A stretch of 64,000 nucleotides of DNA from Shewanella frigidimarina (GCF_003797125.1 NZ_RKKE01000006.1:1-64000); one strand, 5' to 3'. Numbered from the stretch's first letter, positions 8,991 to 18,727 are shown. Numbers and translations: made by a program. Notes: a model not told the origin generated them from the sequence alone.

Positions 8991-11267
8991 TTATAGTTCT
9001 TCAAAGTCATTCACGTTGATAGCAGCTAGACGTAATACGTCTGCTTCAACAAGCTGTTTATGTTCAGCTTCAGTAATAATGTCTTTTTCTAATGCCACGT
9101 CGAATAACTCAAGCATAGGAAGTTTAGATTTTATATGGCCGCTGCGTTGTGCTTTCTTAAGCTTCTTATACAAATCTTTCGCTGCATATTTAGCTAAGAA
9201 CGCACTTTCAACTTCAGCAATACCGCTAGTGTCACCGTCAAACTCTCCACAAAGGAAAGTAATGCGGTCACGCGCGGGTCCAGGCTTAAGCATACCTTTG
9301 ACTAAATCAACTGCATATTTATCACTAGGTGCATTGAAGTGGTTACCTAATGGGAAAATCAACACTCGTAGTAATACAGCAGCGATTTTACTCGGGAAAT
9401 TACGAATCGCATCATTAAGCGCTTTAGCCGCTAAATGTAAACGTTCAGTCATCACATAATGCACGGCTGGTAAATCATCTTGCTGACGACCGTTATCTTC
9501 AAACAGCTTTAACGTAGCAGATGCAAGATATAACTGACTTAGTACATCCCCCATACGTGCAGATATCATTTCTTTACGCTTAAGATCCCCACCCATAATT
9601 AACATCGATAAATCAGTCATAATGGCAAGTGACGAAGAGATACGCGTCATGTCACGATAATACTGCTGCGTTGGACCGCTCACTGGTGCACTGGCAAAAC
9701 GGCTGCCTGTTAGTGCACTACCAAATGAACGTAATGCATTACCCATCGCATAACCAATGTGACCGAGCAATAATGAATCGAAACGATCTAATGCAGAAGT
9801 TTCATCTTCCATTGCAGCGGCTTCCATTTCAGCCAAAACATATGGATGACAACGGGTTGCACCTTGACCAAAAATCATCAATGAACGAGTGAGGATGTTT
9901 GCACCTTCAACGGTAATTGAAATAGGTGTTGCCATATAAGCATGACCTAAATAGTTTTTAGGTCCTAACTGAATACCTTTACCAGACTGAATGTCCATTG
10001 CATCTTCTAACACATCACGGCCTAGCTCTGTCATGTGGTATTTTGCAATTGCAGTCACCACAGAAGGTTTAACTTTTAGGTCGATACCTTGTGTGGTTAA
10101 ACGTCGTGCAGCTTCAAGCTGGTAAGTATTGGCGATAATACGCGCCATCGCTTCTTGTACACCTTCAAACAGACCAATAGGCATACCAAACTGCTGACGA
10201 ACATAACTGTAGGCTGTGGTCGTTTTGGTACACACGTGGCCCGATGCGGTTGCCAGAGCAGGTAATGAGATACCACGTCCTGCAGACAAGCATTCAACCA
10301 GCATACGCCAGCCTTTACCGGCAAACTGTGGGCCACCAATAATCCAATCTAATGGAATAAATACATCTTCACCACTTGTTGTACCGTTCATAAACGCCAT
10401 CATTAATGGGTTATGACGACGACCAATCTCAACACCTTTATGGTCAGTTGGGATCAACGCGCACGTTATGCCAATGTTTTTAACGTCACCGAGTAAACCA
10501 TCTGGATCGCGCATTTGGAACGCTAAACCGAGTACAGTAGCAACTGGCGCTAAGGTAATATAGCGTTTGTTCCACGTTAGGCTTAAGCCTAATGTCTCTT
10601 CGCCTTCAAATTCGCGCAGGCAAACAACACCGATATCGGGTATTGCACCAGCGTCACTGCCCGCTTCTGGGCCTGTAAGCGCAAAACAGGGAATGTCTTT
10701 ACCAACAGCAAGCGAAGGTAACCAACGCTCCTTTTGCTCTTGAGTACCGTAATGTGTCAACAACTCACCAGGGCCTAAAGAGTTAGGTACCATTACAGTC
10801 ACGGCTGCACTGACACTACGCGTGGCAATTTTGGCTACAATTGTTGAGTTTGCATAAGCTGAAAACTCGCGTCCACCGTACTTTTTAGGAATGATTAATG
10901 CGAAGAAGCCTTGTTCTTTAAAATATTGCCATAACTCTGGCGGGAGATCTTTACGGTTATGGACGATATCAAAATCGTCAATCATGGTTAATGCGGTGTT
11001 AACTTGATTATCAAGAAAGTCTTGTTCATCTGCACTTAAGGTTGGTTTACCGTAACTATGTAAGGTATTCCAGTTTGGTTTTCCGCGGAATAACTCACCT
11101 TCCCACCAAACATCACCCGCTTCCATTGCTTCTTTCTCGGTAGTCGACAAAGGAGGCAACACTTTTTTGAAGAACGAAAATACTGGACGCGTGATAAATT
11201 GCATCCTGATATTACGCACGCCAAAGAGGACAATGATCGCTATAACTAGCAATATGACGATACTCAT
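8991..11267 (-). CDS. fadE: Acyl-CoA dehydrogenase, FadE type (first copy)
   Basis: First oxidative step of fatty-acid beta-oxidation: FAD-dependent conversion of acyl-CoA to trans-2-enoyl-CoA. The 758 residues carry an N-terminal hydrophobic segment (about 3-20), the acyl-CoA dehydrogenase N, middle and C domains (about 80-480; FALTGPEAGSDAGAIPD near 195 and SVEGANILTRS-like near 455), and the long FadE-specific C-terminal DUF1974 region. It starts 11 bp after the psrA stop, so the two form an operon behind a palindromic operator. A paralogue lies at 30442-32889; this copy is about 57 residues shorter. Confidence 0.95.
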   Translation of the reverse strand: MSIVILLVIAIIVLFGVRNIRMQFITRPVFSFFKKVLPPLSTTEKEAMEAGDVWWEGELFRGKPNWNTLHSYGKPTLSADEQDFLDNQVNTALTMIDDFDIVHNRKDLPPELWQYFKEQGFFALIIPKKYGGREFSAYANSTIVAKIATRSVSAAVTVMVPNSLGPGELLTHYGTQEQKERWLPSLAVGKDIPCFALTGPEAGSDAGAIPDIGVVCLREFEGEETLGLSLTWNKRYITLAPVATVLGLAFQMRDPDGLLGDVKNIGITCALIPTDHKGVEIGRRHNPLMMAFMNGTTSGEDVFIPLDWIIGGPQFAGKGWRMLVECLSAGRGISLPALATASGHVCTKTTTAYSYVRQQFGMPIGLFEGVQEAMARIIANTYQLEAARRLTTQGIDLKVKPSVVTAIAKYHMTELGRDVLEDAMDIQSGKGIQLGPKNYLGHAYMATPISITVEGANILTRSLMIFGQGATRCHPYVLAEMEAAAMEDETSALDRFDSLLLGHIGYAMGNALRSFGSALTGSRFASAPVSGPTQQYYRDMTRISSSLAIMTDLSMLIMGGDLKRKEMISARMGDVLSQLYLASATLKLFEDNGRQQDDLPAVHYVMTERLHLAAKALNDAIRNFPSKIAAVLLRVLIFPLGNHFNAPSDKYAVDLVKGMLKPGPARDRITFLCGEFDGDTSGIAEVESAFLAKYAAKDLYKKLKKAQRSGHIKSKLPMLELFDVALEKDIITEAEHKQLVEADVLRLAAINVNDFEEL

Positions 11268-11278
11268 TTTATACCTTC

Positions 11279-11920
11279 TTAGTTTGTTAACACAGGGACA
11301 GCAACACCTGCTGCCATGTAGGGGATAACTTTACGTATAATGGCTTCAATATTGTTGTGTTCGCCATAATCTGCTGCAGCAATTTCATTTAGTGCATCTG
11401 CAGAAGCCATAGTGAACACTATAGTTCCTAGAGTAAAATGCAAACGCCAGAACATTTCTGCCGCAGGAATGTGTGGTGCACTTGCCGATACAGCTTGTAC
11501 GAACGTCGCTAAATGTTCGCCATAATGTGTGGTAATAAACCAGCGTAAATGACCTTGGCTTTCAATATAACCACGACCTAACAACTGCAAGAAAATAATC
11601 GTGCCGCCGTTGCGTACTTTATTAAGCTCAAGTAACGGTTTAATTAAAGCAGAAAAAATCTCATTTAGTGACGCATTTTCAGGCGCATGATGTATACGTT
11701 TAATCTCTATCGCGGCGCTTGGCATAAACACATCTAAGTATCTTGCTAATACAGCACGAATTAATTCTTTTTTCGAACCAAAATGGTAATTAACAGATGC
11801 CAAATTGACTTCAGCTTTGCTGGTGATCAGTCGTAACGACGTTTCAGAAAAACCTCTTTCAGCGAACAACTTTTCAGCTGCATCGAGTATTCTTGTTTTT
11901 GTATCAGTACGGCTTGCCAT
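11279..11920 (-). CDS. psrA: TetR-family repressor of fatty-acid degradation, PsrA-like
   Basis: TetR/AcrR regulator with N-terminal HTH (about residues 8-55): ILDAAEKLFAERGFSETSLR, then NLASVNYHFGSKKELIRAVL. This is nearly the Pseudomonas PsrA sequence as I recall it. In Shewanella and many gammaproteobacteria PsrA represses fad genes and is released by long-chain acyl ligands (known). The frame extends to a TTG at 11932, but the ATG at 11920 (MASRTDTKTRIL, 213 residues) fits the family better. It is upstream of and co-transcribed with fadE. The perfect palindrome at 11933-11960 immediately precedes it, so autoregulation is likely. Confidence 0.9.
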   Translation of the reverse strand: MASRTDTKTRILDAAEKLFAERGFSETSLRLITSKAEVNLASVNYHFGSKKELIRAVLARYLDVFMPSAAIEIKRIHHAPENASLNEIFSALIKPLLELNKVRNGGTIIFLQLLGRGYIESQGHLRWFITTHYGEHLATFVQAVSASAPHIPAAEMFWRLHFTLGTIVFTMASADALNEIAAADYGEHNNIEAIIRKVIPYMAAGVAVPVLTN

Positions 11921-11932
11921 TCCCAGACCCAA

Positions 11933-11960
11933 ATTAATTTAAACACCTGTTTAAATTAAT
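11933..11960. promoter_or_regulatory. PsrA operator candidate at psrA-fadE
   Basis: Perfect inverted repeat with 12-bp arms: ATTAATTTAAAC (11933-11944), spacer ACCT, GTTTAAATTAAT (11949-11960). The core AAAC-N4-GTTT fits the reported PsrA-type motif. It ends 13 bp before the psrA ATG, where it would overlap the promoter or leader. Confidence 0.8.
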
Positions 11961-12115
11961 CATTGAGCGCACAGATGTCAATCGAAATTGTCAGCTTTCT
12001 TTATTAATCTAGACAACAGAAATCGTAACAACTGCACCAGATTGTTAACTTATATGCAATGATTGCTATTTTTCGGTACACTGACGCCGATAATAAAAAC
12101 AAGGATGCAACCAAT

Positions 12116-13957
12116 ATGAACTTGCCTTTAAAACGACCGTCTCAAATTGCACTAATTGTCTCAATAGCATTAGGATTAAGTGCCTGTAATGACACTCAAG
12201 AGCCTGCTCCCGCTCCAGTTGAAAAAATTGATGCCACTGCAGCAATTAATTTCATTAACCAAGCAGAAGCCGATTTAGCGGATTTGTCGATTGAAGCTAA
12301 TCGTGCGGAATGGATTTATTCCAATTTTATCACTGACGACACCGCGGCTTTATCTGCCGCAATGGGTGAAAAAGTCACTTCAACATCTGTGCGCTATGCA
12401 ACAGAAGCGGCAAAATATGCCAATGTAGAACTTGATGCCGTTAATGCCAGAAAACTTAACAGCTTACGCAGTAGCCTTGTTTTACCTGCCCCGCTAGACC
12501 CAGCTAAGAACGCAGAACTTGCGAGTATCGCATCTGAACTCAACGGTCTATATGGTAAAGGAAAATATTGTTTTGCTGATGGTCGCTGTTTAACTCAACC
12601 AGAGCTATCAAACCTTATGGCGGAGTCTAAAGATCCCGCGGTACTTTTAGAAGCTTGGCAAGGTTGGCGTGAAATAGCAAAACCAATGCGTCCACTATTT
12701 GAACGTGAAGTCGAATTAGCCAATCAAGGCGCGCAAGATTTAGGTTACGCCGACTTATCTGAATTATGGCGTAGTCAGTATGACATGGAGCCAGAAGCAT
12801 TCTCTGCCGAATTAGACCGCCTATGGGCACAAATTAAGCCTTTATATGATTCATTACATTGTTATGTGCGTGGTGAATTAAACCAGCAATACGGTGATGA
12901 TGTTGCGCCTAAGACGGGCCCTATCCCTGCACATTTATTGGGCAACATGTGGGCTCAGCAATGGGGCACGATTTATAACAGCGTAGCACCTAAAGATGCT
13001 GATCCCGGATACAACGTTACCGAACTGTTAGCTAAAAATGGCTATGACGAAATTAAAATGGTCAAACAAGCTGAAGGTTTCTTCACTTCACTTGGCTTTG
13101 GCGAGCTGCCAGAATCGTTTTGGACTCGCTCAATGTTTGTTCAACCGCAAGACCGTGATGTAGTGTGTCATGCATCTGCGTGGGACTTAGATAATCTGGA
13201 TGATATCCGCATAAAAATGTGTATCCAGAAAAACGCTGAAGATTTTACCGTCATTCATCACGAATTAGGCCATAACTTCTATCAACGCGCTTATAAAAAT
13301 CAACCGTTTATCTTTAAAAACTCTGCCAACGATGGTTTCCATGAAGCCATTGGTGACACGATTGCGTTATCAATTACACCTAAATATTTACAAAAAATCG
13401 GATTACTCGAAACTGTACCTGATGCATCAAAAGACATTGGTTTATTGTTAAAACAAGCATTAGATAAAATTGCCTTTATGCCTTTTGGTTTAATGATTGA
13501 CCAATGGCGCTGGCAAGTATTTAACGGCAGCATTAAACCTGATCAATATAATCAAGCTTGGTGGGACTTACGCGAAAAATACCAAGGTGTTAAAGCGCCA
13601 ATTGAACGTACAGAAGCCGATTTTGATCCTGGTGCTAAATACCATGTACCAGGCAATGTTCCTTATACACGTTATTTCTTAGCACATGTGTTGCAGTTCC
13701 AATTCCACAAAGCACTGTGTGATATTGCAGGAGACACCGGCCCAGTTCATCGCTGTAGCATTTATGGAAATAAAGAAGCTGGGGCTAAGTTGAATGAAAT
13801 GCTCGAAATGGGCGCCAGCAAACCTTGGCCGGAAGCACTGAGTGTTGTGACGGGTTCTGATAAAATGGATGCCAAGGCAGTATTAGATTACTTTGCACCA
13901 TTGCAAGTGTGGTTAGATGAGCAAAATACCCAAGCTAATCGCCAGTGTGGCTGGTAA
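12116..13957 (+). CDS. M2-family metallopeptidase (ACE-like peptidyl-dipeptidase), lipoprotein
   Basis: Zinc peptidase of family M2, related to angiotensin-converting enzyme, which usually releases C-terminal dipeptides. Zinc motif HELGH is at residues 382-386, and the third ligand glutamate lies in GFHEAIGD about 25 residues later. I chose the ATG at 12116, preceded by AAGGA, because it opens directly into a lipoprotein signal (MNLPLKRPSQIALIVSIALG, then LSAC). The mature protein would be anchored in the envelope. The upstream frame to 12059 has no ribosome site. 613 residues is the family size. It is a single gene with a shared terminator to smrA; the substrate is unknown. Confidence 0.92.
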   Translation: MNLPLKRPSQIALIVSIALGLSACNDTQEPAPAPVEKIDATAAINFINQAEADLADLSIEANRAEWIYSNFITDDTAALSAAMGEKVTSTSVRYATEAAKYANVELDAVNARKLNSLRSSLVLPAPLDPAKNAELASIASELNGLYGKGKYCFADGRCLTQPELSNLMAESKDPAVLLEAWQGWREIAKPMRPLFEREVELANQGAQDLGYADLSELWRSQYDMEPEAFSAELDRLWAQIKPLYDSLHCYVRGELNQQYGDDVAPKTGPIPAHLLGNMWAQQWGTIYNSVAPKDADPGYNVTELLAKNGYDEIKMVKQAEGFFTSLGFGELPESFWTRSMFVQPQDRDVVCHASAWDLDNLDDIRIKMCIQKNAEDFTVIHHELGHNFYQRAYKNQPFIFKNSANDGFHEAIGDTIALSITPKYLQKIGLLETVPDASKDIGLLLKQALDKIAFMPFGLMIDQWRWQVFNGSIKPDQYNQAWWDLREKYQGVKAPIERTEADFDPGAKYHVPGNVPYTRYFLAHVLQFQFHKALCDIAGDTGPVHRCSIYGNKEAGAKLNEMLEMGASKPWPEALSVVTGSDKMDAKAVLDYFAPLQVWLDEQNTQANRQCGW

Positions 13958-14110
13958 CGCTAGTGATGACCAATTGTACTAATGATATGTACTAAGGGTT
14001 ATAGCGATTGGTTGAATTAATAAATGCTGGGGCTGGATCAGTAGCTGACTCAAATAAATGGTCACTCAGAAACTAGCATTTTATCATCTAATTAATTCAC
14101 CCTTAAAAAG

Positions 14111-14138
14111 GACGTCAATATAAATTGGCGTCTTTTTA
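14111..14138. terminator. Bidirectional terminator between the M2 peptidase gene and smrA
   Basis: GACGTCAAT (14111-14119) and ATTGGCGTC (14124-14132) form a stem with one mismatch and loop ATAA. It has an A-run before it and a T-run after it, so it can serve both convergent genes. Confidence 0.75.
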
Positions 14139-14167
14139 TTTATACCGATAATTAATTAGCTTAAAAC

Positions 14168-14770
14168 CTACCTAGAACCGTGACCTTTTCTGTTCAGCTC
14201 GCTATTTTCAATTCTTTTTTGCTGTGATTTTTTTAGCATCACAAAGACAGCTCCTACCCCACCACTCTGTTTAGTGGCTGAATGGTATGCGATTACAGGC
14301 TCAATAGATCGTAACCAATGACAAACCGCGGATTTCATCAACGCTGGATAAGGTTTACTTTTATAGCCCTTACCATGAATAACCAATATATTACGTTCGC
14401 CGCGCTCATAAGCACTCAACACACCATTAACCAAACTATCACGTGCCTGTAAAAGTCGATATTCATGTAAGTCTAGTTCAGTGTGAACACGGTACTTTCC
14501 AAGTCTGAGTAGTCTAAAAACTTCGTCTTGAATGCCATCCATTTTGTAACTCACTACATCATCCGGCTTAACTGGAGTAAACAGAAAAGGCTCTGTAGGT
14601 AATAATTGTAACAACTCATGTTGTTCAGCAGCCGCTCGCTTTGCTAGTTGTGCATCTGTTAAACTTAATGGATTAAGCCATACTTGAGCGGATGTTGGCT
14701 GATGTTCAAACTTTAGAGGGGTCACATCGGCCATTTCTTGTAAAAATAATTCGTCATCACTTAATGACAT
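14168..14770 (-). CDS. smrA: Smr-domain nuclease SmrA
   Basis: Small MutS-related domain protein of the SmrA/YdaL type; the family shows nicking endonuclease activity on DNA. The Smr domain occupies about residues 95-180 and shows LDLHEYRLLQARD, ILVIHGKGYKSKPYP and a late GGVGAVFVMLK. The N-terminal 90 residues carry the DDELFLQEMADVTPL motif usual for bacterial SmrA. The ORF starts at an ATG preceded by GGAGGTGACAT, a strong Shine-Dalgarno site. It is a single gene, convergent with the M2 peptidase gene. The basic C-terminal tail (KKSQQKRIENSELNRKGHG) is slightly long. Confidence 0.92.
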   Translation of the reverse strand: MSLSDDELFLQEMADVTPLKFEHQPTSAQVWLNPLSLTDAQLAKRAAAEQHELLQLLPTEPFLFTPVKPDDVVSYKMDGIQDEVFRLLRLGKYRVHTELDLHEYRLLQARDSLVNGVLSAYERGERNILVIHGKGYKSKPYPALMKSAVCHWLRSIEPVIAYHSATKQSGGVGAVFVMLKKSQQKRIENSELNRKGHGSR

Positions 14771-14895
14771 ATGTCACCTCCTACATACTTTGTAAAGATT
14801 CAATCCTTTAGCAAAGTTGATGAATAATTTATAGTTATGCTAACGGTATCGCTTGCCATTATTTGATTTACATTAGATAAAAAGAGAATCATTCC

Positions 14896-15483
14896 TTGAA
14901 AAGAATATTGACCATTTTGAATACACCATGGCTATCTTTATTGTTACTTGCTGTGAGTCTATGCGTAAGCACTTTGAATGTTTATGGCGCAGAGCCGATC
15001 CCCCACCAAACATTGAATACTAATTTTACAAAATTGACTAACGCTTTTGAACAACTTGATTTATCCGCTATGGAACAAATATACACAGACGATGCTGTGT
15101 ATATTTCTGAAACACAAGATAGAGGAATTATTAGTGGCAAAGAAAGCATACTCAATCTTTACAGTCGATTTTTTAATAAAATTAAACATAAAAATGCCAA
15201 GCTTGAAGTCGATTTCCGTGTACTTGTACGTTATAGCGAGCCAAATAGTGCAACCGATATAGGTTATTATTTAGTACGTTTTCACCCGGGTAAAGAATCA
15301 GGCGAACCGGTCAGTGAGTTTGCGGGTAAATTTGTGACTGTGTTTACCAAAGACAGTAAGCAACAGTGGAAAATTAGTGTCGACTCTAATACTCACGCTG
15401 CGCCGCATTTTTACTATGATGCTAAACCAGTACCAAATCTTTACTATGGTCGACAATTTATCGCTGCTACATCACAAGAATGA
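14896..15483 (+). CDS. Secreted NTF2-like (SnoaL/DUF4440-type) protein
   Basis: A 195-residue protein with an N-terminal signal sequence (KRILTILNTPWLSLLLLAVS, cleavage probably after VYGAEP near residue 33). It then has an NTF2-like fold suggested by LTNAFEQLDLSAMEQIYTDD, VYISETQDRGIISGKESILN and WKISVDSNTH, the layout of SnoaL/DUF4440 proteins. It is probably periplasmic; ligand or reaction unknown. The start is a TTG at 14896, and no better ATG exists before the signal peptide. The SEC-C protein gene begins 5 bp after its stop, so the two are probably co-transcribed. Confidence 0.75.
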   Translation: MKRILTILNTPWLSLLLLAVSLCVSTLNVYGAEPIPHQTLNTNFTKLTNAFEQLDLSAMEQIYTDDAVYISETQDRGIISGKESILNLYSRFFNKIKHKNAKLEVDFRVLVRYSEPNSATDIGYYLVRFHPGKESGEPVSEFAGKFVTVFTKDSKQQWKISVDSNTHAAPHFYYDAKPVPNLYYGRQFIAATSQE

Positions 15484-15487
15484 CCCG

Positions 15488-15979
15488 ATGAACAAGAATG
15501 ATTTAATAAACACCAAATCTACACTCTGCCCTTGTGGCAGTAAACAGCTCTACAGCAAATGTTGTAAACCCTATCATTTGAGTCATGCCGTAGCAGAACG
15601 ACCAGAGCATTTAATGCGTTCGCGATATAGCGCCTTTGTGTTAAGACAATTTCATTACTTGATAACAACGCATCATGCTGACTATTTACACGGTTTGACA
15701 GAGCAACAGCTTGCTCAAGGTGATGTTCAGTGGTTAGGGTTGCAGGTGTTGTCGTCTAAACAAGAGTCTGACCATGGTGAAGTAACGTTTAAAGCGTGGT
15801 TTATTGAAGATAAACACATTGATGCTATTTATGAATGTTCGTCTTTTATCAAGCAGGATGGTTGTTGGTTTTATACTCACGGGCAACAAATGCAAACTCC
15901 ATTACCTAGCCGAAATGATGCTTGTATCTGTTCTAGTGGCAAAAAATTTAAGCTATGTTGCGCTAAGCTTATGCGTTAG
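15488..15979 (+). CDS. YchJ-family SEC-C motif protein
   Basis: A 163-residue YchJ-type protein. The N-terminal zinc knuckle TLCPCGSKQLYSKCCKPYH matches SEC-C, and a second CICSSGKKFKLCCAKL closes the protein. In between lies the NTF2-like YchJ core (RPEHLMRSRYSAFVLRQFHY, then EVTFKAWFIED). Family function is not established; metal binding is inferred from the cysteines. The ATG at 15488 was chosen because the upstream in-frame extension overlaps the preceding gene and lacks the motif. The neighbouring NTF2-like gene encodes the same fold, which may be coincidence. Confidence 0.88.
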   Translation: MNKNDLINTKSTLCPCGSKQLYSKCCKPYHLSHAVAERPEHLMRSRYSAFVLRQFHYLITTHHADYLHGLTEQQLAQGDVQWLGLQVLSSKQESDHGEVTFKAWFIEDKHIDAIYECSSFIKQDGCWFYTHGQQMQTPLPSRNDACICSSGKKFKLCCAKLMR

Positions 15980-16004
15980 CATTTCTGCGCAACATGCCTA
16001 GGAT

Positions 16005-16025
16005 ATTATTGATTATTGATTATTG
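16005..16025 (+). repeat. Three tandem ATTATTG heptamers
   Basis: ATTATTG repeated three times without interruption in the intergenic region between the SEC-C gene and the GGDEF/EAL gene. No function is apparent. Confidence 0.8.
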
Positions 16026-16058
16026 ATGTCATTGCAGGCTCAGGCTTGGTATATCGGT

Positions 16059-16091
16059 ATTGAACAATCACGAAATTCACGATTGTTCAAT
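16059..16091. repeat. Perfect 11-bp inverted repeat
   Basis: ATTGAACAATC (16059-16069) and GATTGTTCAAT (16081-16091) with an 11-nt spacer, 80 bp after the SEC-C gene and 93 bp past the stop of the GGDEF/EAL gene. There is no T-run, so it is more a 3' UTR hairpin or binding site than a clear terminator. Confidence 0.6.
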
Positions 16092-16183
16092 AAATCGGTT
16101 GTAACAGAGTCATGTGAAACAAAGCAAGATGAGCACGACAATGGACTATTATGACTAAACAATGAATCCATCACTGATATAAA

Positions 16184-18388
16184 TTAGTGTTGTATTGTTT
16201 CATGTGCATTAATAAACAAGGCAAAATCATTAACGCGAATAGCTGGACTGTACAAAAATCCTTGAGCATGATGACAAGCACTCAATGTTAAAAATTCCTC
16301 TTGCTCTTTGGTTTCAACCCCTTCTGCAGTTAACGAAATATTCAATGCTTTTGCCATCGCAATAATCGCACTGACAATCTCACGGCTTTCGTGGCTAGAA
16401 GAAATATCCATAATAAATGAGCGATCAATTTTCAATTTCGAAATAGGAAACTGTTTAAGGTATTTCATCGAACTATAACCCGTTCCAAAATCATCAATCG
16501 CTAAACCTACGCCTAACTCTGCTAATTCGTGACATAAATTAATAGCATAACGAATGTCACCCATGAGTTCTGTTTCAGTGATTTCAAGGATCAAAGTCTT
16601 TGGTTTGATGTGATAACGGGTAATCAACCGCCAAACTTGTTCATACAGATTGCCGCTAAAAAATTGCCGCGCGGCTACATTCACATGCATCGCAATATTA
16701 ACGTTTTTATGTTGCCACAAATTCAATTGTTTACAGGCCGTTTCTAATACCCACTCACCGATTTGATTAATCATTCCAGTTTGTTCTGCAATTTCAATAA
16801 ACGCGCCAGGATATAACACGCCTTTTTTAGGATGATTCCAGCGAATTAATGCTTCAGCGCCAATATATTTATTATTTTGCAAATCCATTAAGGGTTGATA
16901 ATACAACTCAAACTCACGACCACGGATCGCATGGTGTAAGTCTCGCTCTATTTCAGCATTGATAGTGAATGTTTCCAATAGTGCTTCATTAAAAAACTGG
17001 TAATGAGTCCCATTTTTCTTTTTTGCATATTGCAAGGTAATATCAGCACAAGATAACGGGGCAAACATCCCGACAACAGACTTAATATCGACCACTGCAA
17101 TCGCAGGCTTAGGTTCAACTTTTTCTCGTGAGATAACTGATGGAGCGGCTAGATTCATATACAGCCGGCCGATCATTTGTTCTATATCCGTTTCCGGTAA
17201 CATTGGCGGCAATAATATCGCAAATTCATCGCTACCTATTCTGGCAACATCAATAGCATTGGTTGATACGGCAAAGTGTTTTAGGCGCCGAGCAGTCTCA
17301 ATTAATAAGCTATCGCCTTGTGCATGACCATTAGTATCGTTAAAGCGTTTGAAGCCTAATAAATCAATAAGAATCAATATCCCATCAGTGGCACGATCTA
17401 ATTGAGGCGTAAAATGACTGCGATTGTGTAAGCCAGTTAATGAGCAATGCCATGCTAAACGCTCTAATTCTGCTTTGTGTAAATATTCAGCCGAATTGTC
17501 ATAACTAGACACTAACGCATAATGCTTACCCTGTTCTGTTACGAACGGTGTTATGTGGTAATTCAGCCAATATTCACTGCCATCTATTCGCGCGAGTTTA
17601 AGATCACCTTTAACAATCTCACTATTACGTAATTTACTGATGATATGGTCGAGTAATTGCGGGGTATTTCTAAAAATATCAAGACTTGAAGCACTATGAT
17701 GTTCAACCGTAGCGCGAGGTAACCCTGTCATTTTCTCATGTGCACTATTAACGTACTCGATGATTCGACTATCGGTATTCACCAGCATCACTACATGTTC
17801 TGATTGTTCGGTTGCATTGCGTAATAAATAAATTTGCTCATTACTATCATAGGTATAACGTGTAGCTAACGTCAGCGCTAATTGGTCAGCACATTGAATC
17901 GCAAACTGAATATCTGATTTTATCCAATTGACATCGGCGCAACTTTCAACCGATAACACACCTTCAATATGACCATTAATTCGGATGGCAATATCAATGC
18001 TGGTGATGATGTTATGATGTTGGTAGTAATCAGAAAATGTTTGAACTAGATTTATATGCGGATTGTCAGAAGATAAAATGTAACGGTGAGACCGTAGTTC
18101 ATTGAAATACTGAGGATCTATTGTGATTTGTCTCAAATGAGATGAATGACTCAACTTTTCGTCAATCTTACTTGCAACTAAAGTATGCTCACAAATGAAA
18201 TTGTCATCAGCAGTAAAGTCATCGTTATCGGTTTTACTGACCAGAGTCCAAACTGACACAAATGATGCAGTGAAATACTCACGCAGAAGTTGGCACACCA
18301 ACTCTGCGGTTTTTGTGAAATCACCTTGTTGTTTAGCACTGGAATTTACAATTAATTCCAATAAGTGCTGTTGCTCTTTTCGATTCAT
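16184..18388 (-). CDS. GAF-PAS-GGDEF-EAL cyclic-di-GMP signalling protein
   Basis: A 734-residue soluble protein. Order: GAF-like sensor (about 1-180), PAS (about 190-300, VMLVNTDSRIIEYVNSAHEK), GGDEF (about 310-455) and EAL (about 480-725). The GGDEF signature reads RIGSDEF near residue 384, with serine replacing the second glycine, so cyclase activity is doubtful. The EAL domain keeps EALIRWNHP near 510, the ETEL glutamate, and DDFGTGYSS near 634, so it is probably an active cyclic-di-GMP phosphodiesterase (inference). There are no transmembrane segments. It is monocistronic, with no partner next to it. Confidence 0.92.
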   Translation of the reverse strand: MNRKEQQHLLELIVNSSAKQQGDFTKTAELVCQLLREYFTASFVSVWTLVSKTDNDDFTADDNFICEHTLVASKIDEKLSHSSHLRQITIDPQYFNELRSHRYILSSDNPHINLVQTFSDYYQHHNIITSIDIAIRINGHIEGVLSVESCADVNWIKSDIQFAIQCADQLALTLATRYTYDSNEQIYLLRNATEQSEHVVMLVNTDSRIIEYVNSAHEKMTGLPRATVEHHSASSLDIFRNTPQLLDHIISKLRNSEIVKGDLKLARIDGSEYWLNYHITPFVTEQGKHYALVSSYDNSAEYLHKAELERLAWHCSLTGLHNRSHFTPQLDRATDGILILIDLLGFKRFNDTNGHAQGDSLLIETARRLKHFAVSTNAIDVARIGSDEFAILLPPMLPETDIEQMIGRLYMNLAAPSVISREKVEPKPAIAVVDIKSVVGMFAPLSCADITLQYAKKKNGTHYQFFNEALLETFTINAEIERDLHHAIRGREFELYYQPLMDLQNNKYIGAEALIRWNHPKKGVLYPGAFIEIAEQTGMINQIGEWVLETACKQLNLWQHKNVNIAMHVNVAARQFFSGNLYEQVWRLITRYHIKPKTLILEITETELMGDIRYAINLCHELAELGVGLAIDDFGTGYSSMKYLKQFPISKLKIDRSFIMDISSSHESREIVSAIIAMAKALNISLTAEGVETKEQEEFLTLSACHHAQGFLYSPAIRVNDFALFINAHETIQH

Positions 18389-18727
18389 TTACATCCCGAA
18401 ATTGGCTTCATAACCCTAAATTTTTACATTATTAACTCAGTACACTTGTTTTTATTAGTTCTGACATTCAGAATTTGAGTGACAATGTAACAATAATACA
18501 CAGGGAGTGAAGTTCGCGTAAAAAGCCTCAATAGCATTACATTACCATGAGCTACTATACCTTCAGTTAAGTAAAGCACATTACACGCGATACTCAAAAA
18601 CAGCAATCCTTTACTAATATATTGTTACGCTTTATTTGGATAGTTGACACGCTCAGCTCACTCCCACAAAAAAGTGTTTAACAACAATTATATGACCGCT
18701 TTAATTTATAATACTAATGACTGAAGT
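18389..18727. other. Non-coding gap
   Basis: 339 AT-rich bases between the YfcZ-like gene and the GGDEF/EAL gene. A 60-codon minus-strand frame at 18424-18606 has no ribosome site or recognisable sequence. It presumably holds the promoter of the GGDEF/EAL gene; nothing else is seen. Confidence 0.5.

Noticed and set aside
18424..18606. 60-codon minus-strand frame
   Set aside because: Hydrophobic random-looking sequence without ribosome site or neighbour.
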